The notes below the pieces were generated by a model. That model was not told where the DNA came from, did no database searches, and saw only the letters and a program-made list of their open reading frames with translations. From Bacillota bacterium (GTDB lineage Bacteria; Bacillota; Clostridia; Oscillospirales; Acutalibacteraceae), in NCBI GenBank assembly GCA_023397245.1, contig JAEWUH010000088.1, positions 1 to 7,518 of the forward strand: DNA of 7,518 nucleotides. The letters are read 5' to 3'. Position 1 is the stretch's first letter; each line of letters starts with the position of its first letter. This document shows, piece by piece, positions 1-5,898 of this stretch. The translations under genes were made by a program, and so were the position numbers.

Positions 1-27
1 ATATAATACTTGGCCACCGGTTGATGT

Positions 28-42
28 GTTACAACTTGTAAC
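28..42. repeat. 15-bp palindrome GTTACAA-C-TTGTAAC, possible operator
   Basis: Two perfect 7-base arms flank a single central C. A TATAAT hexamer lies just upstream on the + strand at 2-7, so the palindrome would sit in the early transcribed region of any rightward promoter there. The arms contain TACA and TGTA half-sites, as in many repressor operators, but the spacing fits no operator I can name. No gene is visible on either side within the window, so its role is unknown. Confidence 0.3.
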
Positions 43-111
43 CGTTTCGGCTTGGAAAGGCTTTTCTCCGTTACTTTTATTTTTTCATGCTTTAAAATGC
101 TTTCATATTTT

Positions 112-149
112 CAGGGCTGCAAAGCTCTTTCGCGTAACAGCCCTGTTTT
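112..149 (+). terminator. 8-bp hairpin followed by TTTT, possible rightward terminator
   Basis: CAGGGCTG (112-119) pairs perfectly with CAGCCCTG (138-145) across an 18-nt loop and is followed by TTTTG on the + strand. The loop is long and the U-tract short, so this is a weak candidate terminator. Its rightward orientation faces murF, so it could end a transcript coming from the left of the window. On the - strand no U-run follows the stem. Confidence 0.35.
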
Positions 150-154
150 GAGGC

Positions 155-187
155 AATAAAAAAGCGGCGGACTGAAAAGTCCGCCGC
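155..187 (-). terminator. intrinsic terminator of the murE-murF operon
   Basis: A perfect 10-bp GC-rich stem (GCGGCGGACT at 164-173 with AGTCCGCCGC at 178-187) closes a 4-nt loop. On the - strand it is followed directly by TTTTTTATTG. It begins 18 nt after the murF stop codon. Stem, loop and U-tract all fit a Rho-independent terminator, so murF is the last gene of its transcript and mraY does not follow it here. Confidence 0.93.
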
Positions 188-205
188 AACCGGTTTTATG
201 ATATT

Positions 206-1564
206 TTAAAGGAGAGCTTTCACAATCTGGTCCGTGTGCATCCCCCGGGAACCCTTGACCAGCACGGCATCGCCGAATGTAAGCAGGGATTTGAGTTTTT
301 TGATAGCCTCATCATTATTCTCACAAATATAACAGATGATATCCGGTTTTACCGACTGCGCGCCCTTTGCAATCTGCTCCGCGCGTTCGCCTACGGTGAT
401 CAGCACATCCACGCCGGCCTGCGCAGCATAAACGCCTACGCTATTGTGCGCCTGCTGCGAAAGCTCACCCAGTTCCAACATATCGGCAAGCACCGCCACC
501 CGTTTTCCGGAATGAAAGCTGCAAAGCACGTCTACGCTGCTGCGGATGGAATCGGGGCTCGCGTTATAGGAATCGTCTATGACCGTCATGCCGTTTACGG
601 AATGAATCTGCTGCCGCATGGCGAGCGGCTTATATTCAGCAAGCTTTTTAATCGCCCCGCCGAGCGGCACACCCAGAGTATGCGCCACGGCAAGGCCGGC
701 AAGCGCATTCGTGACGTTGTGCATTCCCAAAGCCGGAATCCGAACCTTGGCGGACGTTTCCGGCGTTAAAAGCGTAAAGACGGTTGAACCCGCTTCAAAC
801 TCGATGTTTTCAGCTCTGAAATCGCACCAGGACTTTGTGCCGAAGCAAACAATTTTAGCGTCAAGCTTTCCCCGCAGCTCCGCGAGAAGCTCGTCATCCC
901 CATTCAGAAATAAAACGGAGCCTTTATGGAAGTGGTCGGTAATATGAAGCTTTTCCCTGCGGATATTTTGCTGCGTTTTCAGCTGCTCAATGTGGGATAT
1001 CCCGATGTTGGTGACCACCGCATAATCCGGCGCGGCAATCTGCGCAAGGCGCTCCATTTCACCAAAATTGCTCATTCCCATTTCAATAACCGCAGCCTCG
1101 TGTTCATCTGTGAGACGAAACATAGTGAGCGGCAGTCCAATCTGGCTGTTGAAATTTCCCTCGGTTTTCATTACGTTCATCTTTGCGGAAAGGGCAAGGG
1201 CAACCATTTCCTTTGTGGTTGTTTTTCCTACGCTTCCGGTTATCCCGACAAACGGGATACGGAACCTTTTCCGGTATGCCGAGGCAACCCGCTGCAGGGC
1301 GGCCACGGTGTCCGGCACGCGAATCCACGCATGGCTGTCGTCCATCCGGCTGTGTTCCTGCGTCAGGGAAGCGGAAGCGCCGGCCGCGAATACGGCGTCA
1401 ATAAAACTGTGCGCGTCGGTTCTTTCCCCTTTGATCGGGACAAAAAGAGTTCCGGGGCCCACCTTCCGGCTATCCGTGCTGACCGATGTGATTACGGTAT
1501 CCGGATCGCCGCACAGGAGCTCCCCCCCGCAGGCGCCGGCGACCTCGCTAACTGTCATCTTCAT
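206..1564 (-). CDS. murF: UDP-N-acetylmuramoyl-tripeptide--D-alanyl-D-alanine ligase MurF
   Basis: MurF is the cytoplasmic ATP-dependent ligase that joins D-Ala-D-Ala to UDP-MurNAc-tripeptide, the last soluble step before lipid I. The 452-aa length is normal for the family. An N-terminal substrate-binding domain (about 1-105, with STDSRKVGPGTLFVPIKG near 29-46) precedes the Mur ligase central domain. That domain has the P-loop GITGSVGKTT (107-116), EMGM (161-164) and TNIGISHIE (185-193). The C-terminal domain carries DDSYNASPDS (330-339), DMLELGELS (361-369) and KGSRGMHTD (437-445). I start at the ATG at 1564: AAGGTGAT lies 4 nt before it and the family usually begins MKMT. The frame is also open from a GTG at 1573, giving three extra residues. 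The gene follows murE by 10 nt and is probably translationally coupled to it. No key residue appears to be missing. Confidence 0.96.
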   Translation of the reverse strand: MKMTVSEVAGACGGELLCGDPDTVITSVSTDSRKVGPGTLFVPIKGERTDAHSFIDAVFAAGASASLTQEHSRMDDSHAWIRVPDTVAALQRVASAYRKRFRIPFVGITGSVGKTTTKEMVALALSAKMNVMKTEGNFNSQIGLPLTMFRLTDEHEAAVIEMGMSNFGEMERLAQIAAPDYAVVTNIGISHIEQLKTQQNIRREKLHITDHFHKGSVLFLNGDDELLAELRGKLDAKIVCFGTKSWCDFRAENIEFEAGSTVFTLLTPETSAKVRIPALGMHNVTNALAGLAVAHTLGVPLGGAIKKLAEYKPLAMRQQIHSVNGMTVIDDSYNASPDSIRSSVDVLCSFHSGKRVAVLADMLELGELSQQAHNSVGVYAAQAGVDVLITVGERAEQIAKGAQSVKPDIICYICENNDEAIKKLKSLLTFGDAVLVKGSRGMHTDQIVKALL

Positions 1565-1568
1565 ACTA

Positions 1569-1576
1569 ATCACCTT
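1569..1576 (-). promoter_or_regulatory. murF ribosome binding site overlapping the murE stop
   Basis: AAGGTGAT matches the 3' part of the extended Shine-Dalgarno sequence and stands 4 nt before the ATG at 1564. Its first two bases are the last two bases of the murE TAA. This favours ATG 1564 over the upstream GTG at 1573, which would lie inside the site itself, and it suggests that ribosomes ending murE re-initiate on murF. Confidence 0.7.
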
Positions 1577-3029
1577 AAATCTTCTTATTCAGGATATCTG
1601 CAATAACTTCGCGTTCATCCAGATGATATTTCACGCCTTTGATCTCCTGATAATCTTCATGGCCCTTACCGGCAAGCACGACGATATCGCCGTCCTCCGC
1701 ATTTTCCATGCAATAACGGATGGCTTCCTTGCGATCCGGGATCACAACATATTTGCCGCTGGTCTTATCGATGCCCACCTTGATATCCTCAATAATATCC
1801 ATTACGTCCTCATAGCGCGAATTGTCCGCGGTGATCACGGAAAGGTCGGCCATTCTGCCGCTGACCTCCCCCATCTCGTAGCGGCGCGAACGCGCCCGGT
1901 TACCGCCCGCACCGAACATGCACACAAGGCGGTGCGGATTGTATTCGCGGAGGGTCTCAAGGATATTCTCCATACTGAGCGCATTGTGCGCGTAATCGAT
2001 GAGCAGCGTGTAGTTTCCGGGCACCGGAACCGGCTCCACCCGTCCCTTCACCTTAACTGTATTCAAACCGTTGATATAATCGTCCTCTGCGATTCCGAAA
2101 TGGCGGCAGACCGCAATGGCGCCCAGCGCATTGTAGACGCTGAATTTTCCGGGGATATCCACGTCGACGCTCAAATCAAGCTGCCCGGCTACGTCGAAAT
2201 GTACGCCGAGATAGCCCGGACGGGAAATCAGCTTCTCGTGAAAGGCGCGAAGCCCGGCTTCTTTCCGGAATCCGTAGGTTTCGATTTCGCAGGTATGGTT
2301 CGCGATAATGCCTTCCCAGTTTTCGTCGTCAATATTGATTACGCCGGTTCTGCACTGCCGGAAAAGCATATTTTTGCACTGCAGATATTCCTCCAGGCTT
2401 TTATGCTCGCTGCCGCCGATATGGTCTGGTGAAAAGTTGGTAAACAGGCCGATATCAAACGTAAAACCAGAAACGCGGTGATCCTTCAACCCGATGGAGG
2501 AAGCCTCGATGACCGCCGCCTTGCAGCCTGCGTCCGCCATCATACGCAGATAACGCTGGACGTCGTAGGATTCCGGCGTGGTGTTGTTCGTCTGTATCAC
2601 CTGATCGCCGATCACGGTGCCAATCGTGCCGATCAGGCCTGTTTTTATGCCTGCCGACTCCAAAATGGCACGGATCATATAGGAAGATGTCGTCTTTCCC
2701 TTGGTGCCGGTGATGCCGATTACCCGGATTTCCTCGGCAGGATGGCGGAAATAAGAGGCGGACAGCACCGCCAGCGCATAGCGGGTATTTTCCACCATGA
2801 TTACCGGCACGCCAGGAACTTCCACCGGATTCTGGGCAATGATTGCCGCGGCGCCGGCTTCCGCCGCCTGCCGCGCAAACTCGTGACCGTCCGCCGTGGA
2901 GCCGCACAGGCACACAAACGCACAGCCTTTTTCCACCTTTCTGGAATCAAAGACCAAATCGGTTATTTCGACCTCCGTGCTGCCGGAGCTGGAATATTTT
3001 AATCCGTTCAATAAATCGCATAAAAGCAT
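1575..3029 (-). CDS. murE: UDP-MurNAc-L-Ala-D-Glu ligase MurE (probably meso-diaminopimelate adding)
   Basis: MurE adds the third residue to UDP-MurNAc-L-Ala-D-Glu using ATP, in the cytoplasm. The 484-aa protein shows the three Mur ligase domains. The N-terminal domain has DLVFDSRKVEKGCAFVC (24-40). The central domain has the P-loop GITGTKGKTTSS (105-116), NNTTPES (148-154), EASS (175-178), TNFSPDHIG (197-205) and Lys219 in YLQCKNMLF, the position carbamylated in the family. The C-terminal domain has DYAHNALSMENIL (345-357), FGAGGNRARSRR (372-383) and AGKGHEDYQ (453-461). The amino-acid-binding motif is DNSR (402-405) where meso-DAP enzymes usually have DNPR. The Arg that contacts diaminopimelate is kept, so DAP is the likely substrate, but this is inferred. 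ATG at 3029 has GGAGG 9 nt upstream. It is the first gene of a two-gene operon with murF, and a consensus promoter lies just upstream. Confidence 0.94.
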   Translation of the reverse strand: MLLCDLLNGLKYSSSGSTEVEITDLVFDSRKVEKGCAFVCLCGSTADGHEFARQAAEAGAAAIIAQNPVEVPGVPVIMVENTRYALAVLSASYFRHPAEEIRVIGITGTKGKTTSSYMIRAILESAGIKTGLIGTIGTVIGDQVIQTNNTTPESYDVQRYLRMMADAGCKAAVIEASSIGLKDHRVSGFTFDIGLFTNFSPDHIGGSEHKSLEEYLQCKNMLFRQCRTGVINIDDENWEGIIANHTCEIETYGFRKEAGLRAFHEKLISRPGYLGVHFDVAGQLDLSVDVDIPGKFSVYNALGAIAVCRHFGIAEDDYINGLNTVKVKGRVEPVPVPGNYTLLIDYAHNALSMENILETLREYNPHRLVCMFGAGGNRARSRRYEMGEVSGRMADLSVITADNSRYEDVMDIIEDIKVGIDKTSGKYVVIPDRKEAIRYCMENAEDGDIVVLAGKGHEDYQEIKGVKYHLDEREVIADILNKKI

Positions 3030-3064
3030 AGTACGGAACCTCCATCCAAATTATAACTCTTTTG

Positions 3065-3093
3065 ATGATACAATAAAGCAATGTTTCTGTCAA
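3065..3093 (-). promoter_or_regulatory. sigma-A promoter of the murE-murF operon
   Basis: On the - strand TTGACA (3093-3088, a perfect -35) is separated by 17 nt from TATCAT (3070-3065, five of six -10 bases). Transcription would begin near 3058, giving a leader of about 28 nt that contains the murE ribosome site GGAGG (3043-3039). The arrangement suggests strong housekeeping expression. No operator or riboswitch is visible in this short leader. Confidence 0.88.
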
Positions 3094-3220
3094 ATAAGCC
3101 GGACTTAAATTACAGAGTACAGTCACCTCCTGCCGCATCCTTATACACTGATCATAAAATTCCAAAACAGAATAGGAAATATTATATATTTATAATAAAG
3201 GGAAGCATTTTATTATGCAT

Positions 3221-3256
3221 AAGGCTCCTGCGCGGGTTATTCCACACAGAAGCCTT
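3221..3256 (-). terminator. hairpin after the GT2-GT4 operon, probable leftward terminator
   Basis: Arms 3221-3235 and 3242-3256 form a continuous 15-bp stem with a 6-nt loop when read as - strand RNA, including three G-U pairs. Read as + strand RNA the same three positions are C-A mismatches, so the structure is built for the leftward transcript. It starts 8 nt after the stop codon of the glycosyltransferase gene. The following U-tract is poor (TTATGC), so termination may be incomplete. On the + strand the stem is imperfect but is followed by TTTTT. Confidence 0.6.
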
Positions 3257-3264
3257 TTTCCGGT

Positions 3265-4461
3265 CTATTTCTTTTCCCCGATCAAAGCATACAGCTTTTT
3301 GATTTCATACTCGTTGGTATAATCGCATTTCTCCAGTTCGGAAGTAAAGTACGCGCGGCGTTCCGCATTCCGAAGCAGATCCCGGAGTCCGTCCGCAACA
3401 CCATCGCCGGTCATCGGTACAATCAGGCCGTTTTCCCCGGAGGTAATCTGATCCGCCGCGGTTGAAAAATCGGTGAGCAGAATCGGCCGGCACATCACCA
3501 TTGCTTCATCCACCGCGATGGACTTGCCCTCAAACCGGGACGGCTGCAGATAAATATCGCAGGCTTTAAGATAAGGATATGGGTTGGCACGCTCTCCCAT
3601 AAAGCGCACGGTGTCAGCAATTTCAAGCTGCTCCGCCATCGCTTTCAGGCTTGCTTTCTCCGGCCCTATCCCGATAATATACCACTTGAATTGATAACCT
3701 TCCTTTTTCAGCGCGGAAACCGCGGGCAGAGCAATATCCAGCCCCTTCTGGTGCGAAAGGCGGGCAATCGTCAGAATACGCGTTCCGGTAAAACCGTCCT
3801 CAAAGTCTGCCGGTTCATTCGCCATATCCCGCATAAACGTGGCCGAAATAATATTATAAACCACGTGAAATTTGTCTTTGAATTCCGGAAAAGTTTTGTC
3901 CAGCGCGGTTTTGCAGGATTCCGAAACGGTACAGAGCGCGTCCAGTTTTTTAATAAAACTGTAATCAAAATCCTTGTTCAGCCCCATGGCAATATAATCG
4001 CCGTGAATAAATCCGATCTTTATTTTGCTCTTCACCTTTGTAACGGCGTAATAGATCGGCTGCCCCTCCATAAAGGCAACCACCGCGTCGTATTCCTTTT
4101 TAGGAGGCCGGATAAAATGCCTTTCCACATTCCACATCCGCACCAGGCGCTCACCCATGGTTCCGCGCAGTCCGGCAAAGGTGACCAGCAGGCGGCAGAG
4201 CGCAATGAGGGGATGGCCTTTTTTAATGAGGGCAAAGAACGCCTTCCGGATATTGAGCTTATATTCCTTTGGAAAAAGCGGTGGAAGCAAGTGGGCTTTT
4301 GGGGATACGCGGCTTAAAAACATTCCGTCATTTGCGAACAGCTGCAGATCGACCTCATAGGACTCGTAGTCAAAGAGGGAAAGCAGCGTAACAAGGCTTT
4401 TTTCGATTCCTCCGCTGTGCAGGCTGTAATTAACAAAAAGGACCTTCTTTTTCTCAGGCAT
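3265..4461 (-). CDS. glycosyltransferase family 4 (GT-B fold)
   Basis: This 398-aa protein looks like a retaining GT-B glycosyltransferase that transfers a sugar from a nucleotide-sugar donor to a growing glycan at the cytoplasmic face of the membrane. The N-terminal half begins KVLFVNYSLHSGGIEKSL (6-23), with the glycine-rich loop typical of acceptor-binding domains, and has His153 in FIHGDY. The C-terminal half has ARLSHQKG (233-240), IGIGPE (263-268) and the EX7E donor-site signature, Glu311 and Glu319 in SRFEGKSIAVDEA. The ending DFSTAADQI and NGLIVP are also standard for GT4. No signal peptide or clear transmembrane helix is seen. Its ATG overlaps the TAA of the upstream GT2 gene by one base (TAATG), with GAGGAAG 5 nt upstream, so the two are co-translated. 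Sugar donor and acceptor cannot be told from sequence; capsule, exopolysaccharide or another wall glycopolymer is likely. Confidence 0.9.
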   Translation of the reverse strand: MPEKKKVLFVNYSLHSGGIEKSLVTLLSLFDYESYEVDLQLFANDGMFLSRVSPKAHLLPPLFPKEYKLNIRKAFFALIKKGHPLIALCRLLVTFAGLRGTMGERLVRMWNVERHFIRPPKKEYDAVVAFMEGQPIYYAVTKVKSKIKIGFIHGDYIAMGLNKDFDYSFIKKLDALCTVSESCKTALDKTFPEFKDKFHVVYNIISATFMRDMANEPADFEDGFTGTRILTIARLSHQKGLDIALPAVSALKKEGYQFKWYIIGIGPEKASLKAMAEQLEIADTVRFMGERANPYPYLKACDIYLQPSRFEGKSIAVDEAMVMCRPILLTDFSTAADQITSGENGLIVPMTGDGVADGLRDLLRNAERRAYFTSELEKCDYTNEYEIKKLYALIGEKK

Positions 4462-5525
4462 TATTTCTTCCTCGCGTCTTTCAGTAGGATATGGGAGTAA
4501 AAGCGGTAAAACAGATACACCAAAGGCGTAGAGCGTGTCCGTATTACGCGCAAAATAAGACGATCGGCCCTTGTTCCGTTCGCTAAATAATCGGACTGGG
4601 CCGCCTGCCTGAGCAGCGGATTGTGAAGGATGCCGCGCACCTCTTTACAACGCGCCGAAAAGCCCGCTTTGTTCATCGGGCTGAAGCAGTTAACCAGCGA
4701 CGAATGCGCCGCGCTGCGGAGCAGCCAGGCCATATGCCGTTCGTTATATTTCTCGTAAAGGCCCTGATCCTGCAGAAATTTGCGCACAACATGAAAGCAG
4801 CCGACCATCATCTCCATCTTACCGGGACGATACCGTGTGCTGAGCGACTGCGCATTGTAGCGGTAATGGTAATAGGCTCCGCCCACCACCAGAACGCGTT
4901 TGGCAAAGTAATGCGCCATAATGGAAACCGGCAGATCCTCCAGCATGATTTCCTGTTCGTTGTAAAAAGCAAGATGGTTTGCAAGGTACCAGCTCCGGCG
5001 GTACATTCTGCGCCAGGCGCAGCCCAGCATTTCAACCTGCCGCCACGGAGTGCCGCCGCGGTCGGGGCCAATCAGCTCCGCCATGATCGTATCCTGAATA
5101 TCCTTGTCAAATTCCGGGAAATTTAGCGGCAGCTTACAGACCCGCTGTTCGCCGTCAACCTGATTTTCCCGGACAAAGTTAAAAACGGTCATATCGCATC
5201 CATACTCCTCGGAGCAGGCGTAAAGATTCCGAAGCATTCCGGCATCGAGCCAGTCGTCGGAATCGACAAACAAAAGGTACTTTCCTTCGGCGCGTTCCAC
5301 GCCGTAATTGCGGGTATCGCCCAGCCCACCGTGGGGTTTGTCAAAAACCTTGACGCGAGGGTCTTTTTTAAATTGGTTCGCCACTTCCAGCGAATGATCC
5401 GTGGATGCGTCGTTGACCAGAAGGACTTCAATATCGGTAAAGGTTTGCGCCAGAATGCTTTCTACACATTGCGCAAGATAATTTTCCACATTATATACAG
5501 GCACTATAACACTGATCTTTGGCAA
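4461..5525 (-). CDS. glycosyltransferase family 2 (GT-A fold)
   Basis: This 354-aa protein has an inverting GT2 catalytic domain that would transfer a sugar from an NDP-sugar. It opens with the nucleotide-binding strand ISVIVPVYNVENYLAQCVES (4-23). It then has VNDASTD (37-43), GGLGDTRNYG (66-75) and the metal-binding DSDDW (88-92). Further on come a likely catalytic ED pair (Glu196-Asp197 in MLEDLPVSI) and YYHYRYNAQSLSTRY (218-232), as in capsule and EPS glycosyltransferases such as the EpsJ type. The C-terminal 120 residues are helical-looking and basic, ending LKDARKK. They have no catalytic motif I can recognise and may aid membrane association. The start is TTG at 5525, chosen because AGGAGGT stands 6 nt upstream and the protein then begins exactly at the conserved strand. 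It is the first gene of the pair and shares a one-base overlap with the GT4 gene. Acceptor and donor are unknown. Confidence 0.9.
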   Translation of the reverse strand: MPKISVIVPVYNVENYLAQCVESILAQTFTDIEVLLVNDASTDHSLEVANQFKKDPRVKVFDKPHGGLGDTRNYGVERAEGKYLLFVDSDDWLDAGMLRNLYACSEEYGCDMTVFNFVRENQVDGEQRVCKLPLNFPEFDKDIQDTIMAELIGPDRGGTPWRQVEMLGCAWRRMYRRSWYLANHLAFYNEQEIMLEDLPVSIMAHYFAKRVLVVGGAYYHYRYNAQSLSTRYRPGKMEMMVGCFHVVRKFLQDQGLYEKYNERHMAWLLRSAAHSSLVNCFSPMNKAGFSARCKEVRGILHNPLLRQAAQSDYLANGTRADRLILRVIRTRSTPLVYLFYRFYSHILLKDARKK

Positions 5526-5531
5526 ATTCAG

Positions 5532-5538
5532 ACCTCCT
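5532..5538 (-). promoter_or_regulatory. strong ribosome binding site for a TTG start
   Basis: AGGAGGT is a near-perfect match to the anti-Shine-Dalgarno sequence and lies 6 nt before TTG 5525-5523. There is no ATG between the site and the first conserved residues of the glycosyltransferase, so TTG is the only sensible start. A strong site with a weak start codon is a common way to set moderate expression. Confidence 0.8.
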
Positions 5539-5580
5539 GCCTTTCTTCTGCAACAATCAGGGAACCGCTGAATAAATCCC

Positions 5581-5654
5581 GATATGCACCTTGATTTAGT
5601 CCGTATTTCCTTAGAATTGTTTCTCTAGATTATGCACCATAATTCCGTATGTTT
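5581..5654. repeat. imperfect direct repeat in the GT2-GT4 leader
   Basis: On the + strand GATATGCACC (5581-5590) recurs as GATTATGCACC (5628-5638). Each copy is followed by CCGTAT, at 5601-5606 and 5645-5650. The two units are about 27 bp each and start 47 bp apart. The gap between the two conserved blocks is 10 nt in one copy and 6 nt in the other. Both copies lie downstream of the predicted leftward promoter and so inside the untranslated leader. They may be protein-binding sites or the trace of a local duplication. Confidence 0.45.
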
Positions 5655-5692
5655 TTTGTTAATTATAGAAATTTTATAAATCACACAGAATT

Positions 5693-5721
5693 ATTATATC
5701 AACTCCCGTGATTTAATACAA
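5693..5721 (-). promoter_or_regulatory. sigma-A promoter of the GT2-GT4 operon
   Basis: On the - strand TTGTAT (5721-5716, four of six -35 bases) is followed after 17 nt by a perfect TATAAT (5698-5693). The -10 is preceded by TGA, forming an extended TGn -10. Transcription would start near 5686, leaving a leader of about 160 nt before the TTG start at 5525. A second TATAAT occurs at 5667-5662 but has no good -35. Confidence 0.75.
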
Positions 5722-5760
5722 GAATAATTCATCAATAAAGGAATTCTCTATCTATTAAAT

Positions 5761-5803
5761 GAACAAAAGGAATCCGGTTCACCTGTAAAGTAAACCGGAC
5801 TCC
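5761..5803 (-). terminator. leftward intrinsic terminator with no gene in front of it
   Basis: Arms 5769-5782 and 5790-5803 pair over 14 bp around a 7-nt loop when read as - strand RNA, including two G-U pairs. TTTTGTTCATTT follows immediately. Read as + strand RNA the two wobble positions become A-C and C-A mismatches and the nearest T-run is 9 nt away, so the leftward direction fits better. It sits about 40 bp upstream of the GT2-GT4 promoter, yet the gene to its right runs the other way. Confidence 0.65.
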
Positions 5804-5840
5804 GTAAACAGCTTTTATTTTTTCCGGCATCTTTGATAAG

Positions 5841-5869
5841 TTGAATTGCGGAAATAAGTATGTTATGCT
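5841..5869 (+). promoter_or_regulatory. likely promoter of the rightward glycosyltransferase
   Basis: TTGAAT (5841-5846) and TATGCT (5864-5869) are spaced by 17 nt, and the -10 is preceded by TGT, giving an extended -10. The start of transcription would be near 5876, about 22 nt before the ATG at 5899, with TTAGGAGA in between. A TATAAA at 5871-5876 is an alternative -10 with no clear -35. Confidence 0.5.
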
Positions 5870-5898
5870 TTATAAAATTGTACCTTAGGAGATTTGCC

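Larger units (their letters stand above)
5526..5898. other. AT-rich divergent intergenic region (373 bp)
   Basis: No believable gene is visible on either strand. Reading leftward from the right edge, the region holds a rightward promoter for the lone glycosyltransferase, a leftward hairpin terminator (5761-5803) and a leftward extended -10 promoter. The last part is a long leader with an imperfect direct repeat that ends at the GT2 ribosome site. The open frames that cross it give low-complexity peptides without plausible starts or ribosome sites. Confidence 0.7.

Noticed and set aside
1068..2432. A 454-codon open frame on the + strand lying opposite murF and murE
   Set aside because: It is antisense to two clearly functional ligases, spans their junction, has no ribosome site and gives a peptide with no recognisable domain. 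Its length follows from the codon bias of the genes on the other strand.
3122..3131. A near-perfect Shine-Dalgarno sequence AGGAGGTGAC on the - strand upstream of the murE promoter
   Set aside because: No ATG, GTG or TTG stands at a proper distance with a reading frame of useful length, so I did not call a gene or leader peptide. It may be chance or a remnant.
2947..3165. Leftward open frame from a TTG, running through the murE promoter into murE
   Set aside because: It crosses the TTGACA/TATCAT promoter and overlaps the start of murE out of frame, with no ribosome site before its TTG.
3205..3218. Short palindrome GCAT-N6-ATGC beside the GT2-GT4 terminator
   Set aside because: Only 4 bp per arm in AT-rich DNA; expected by chance.
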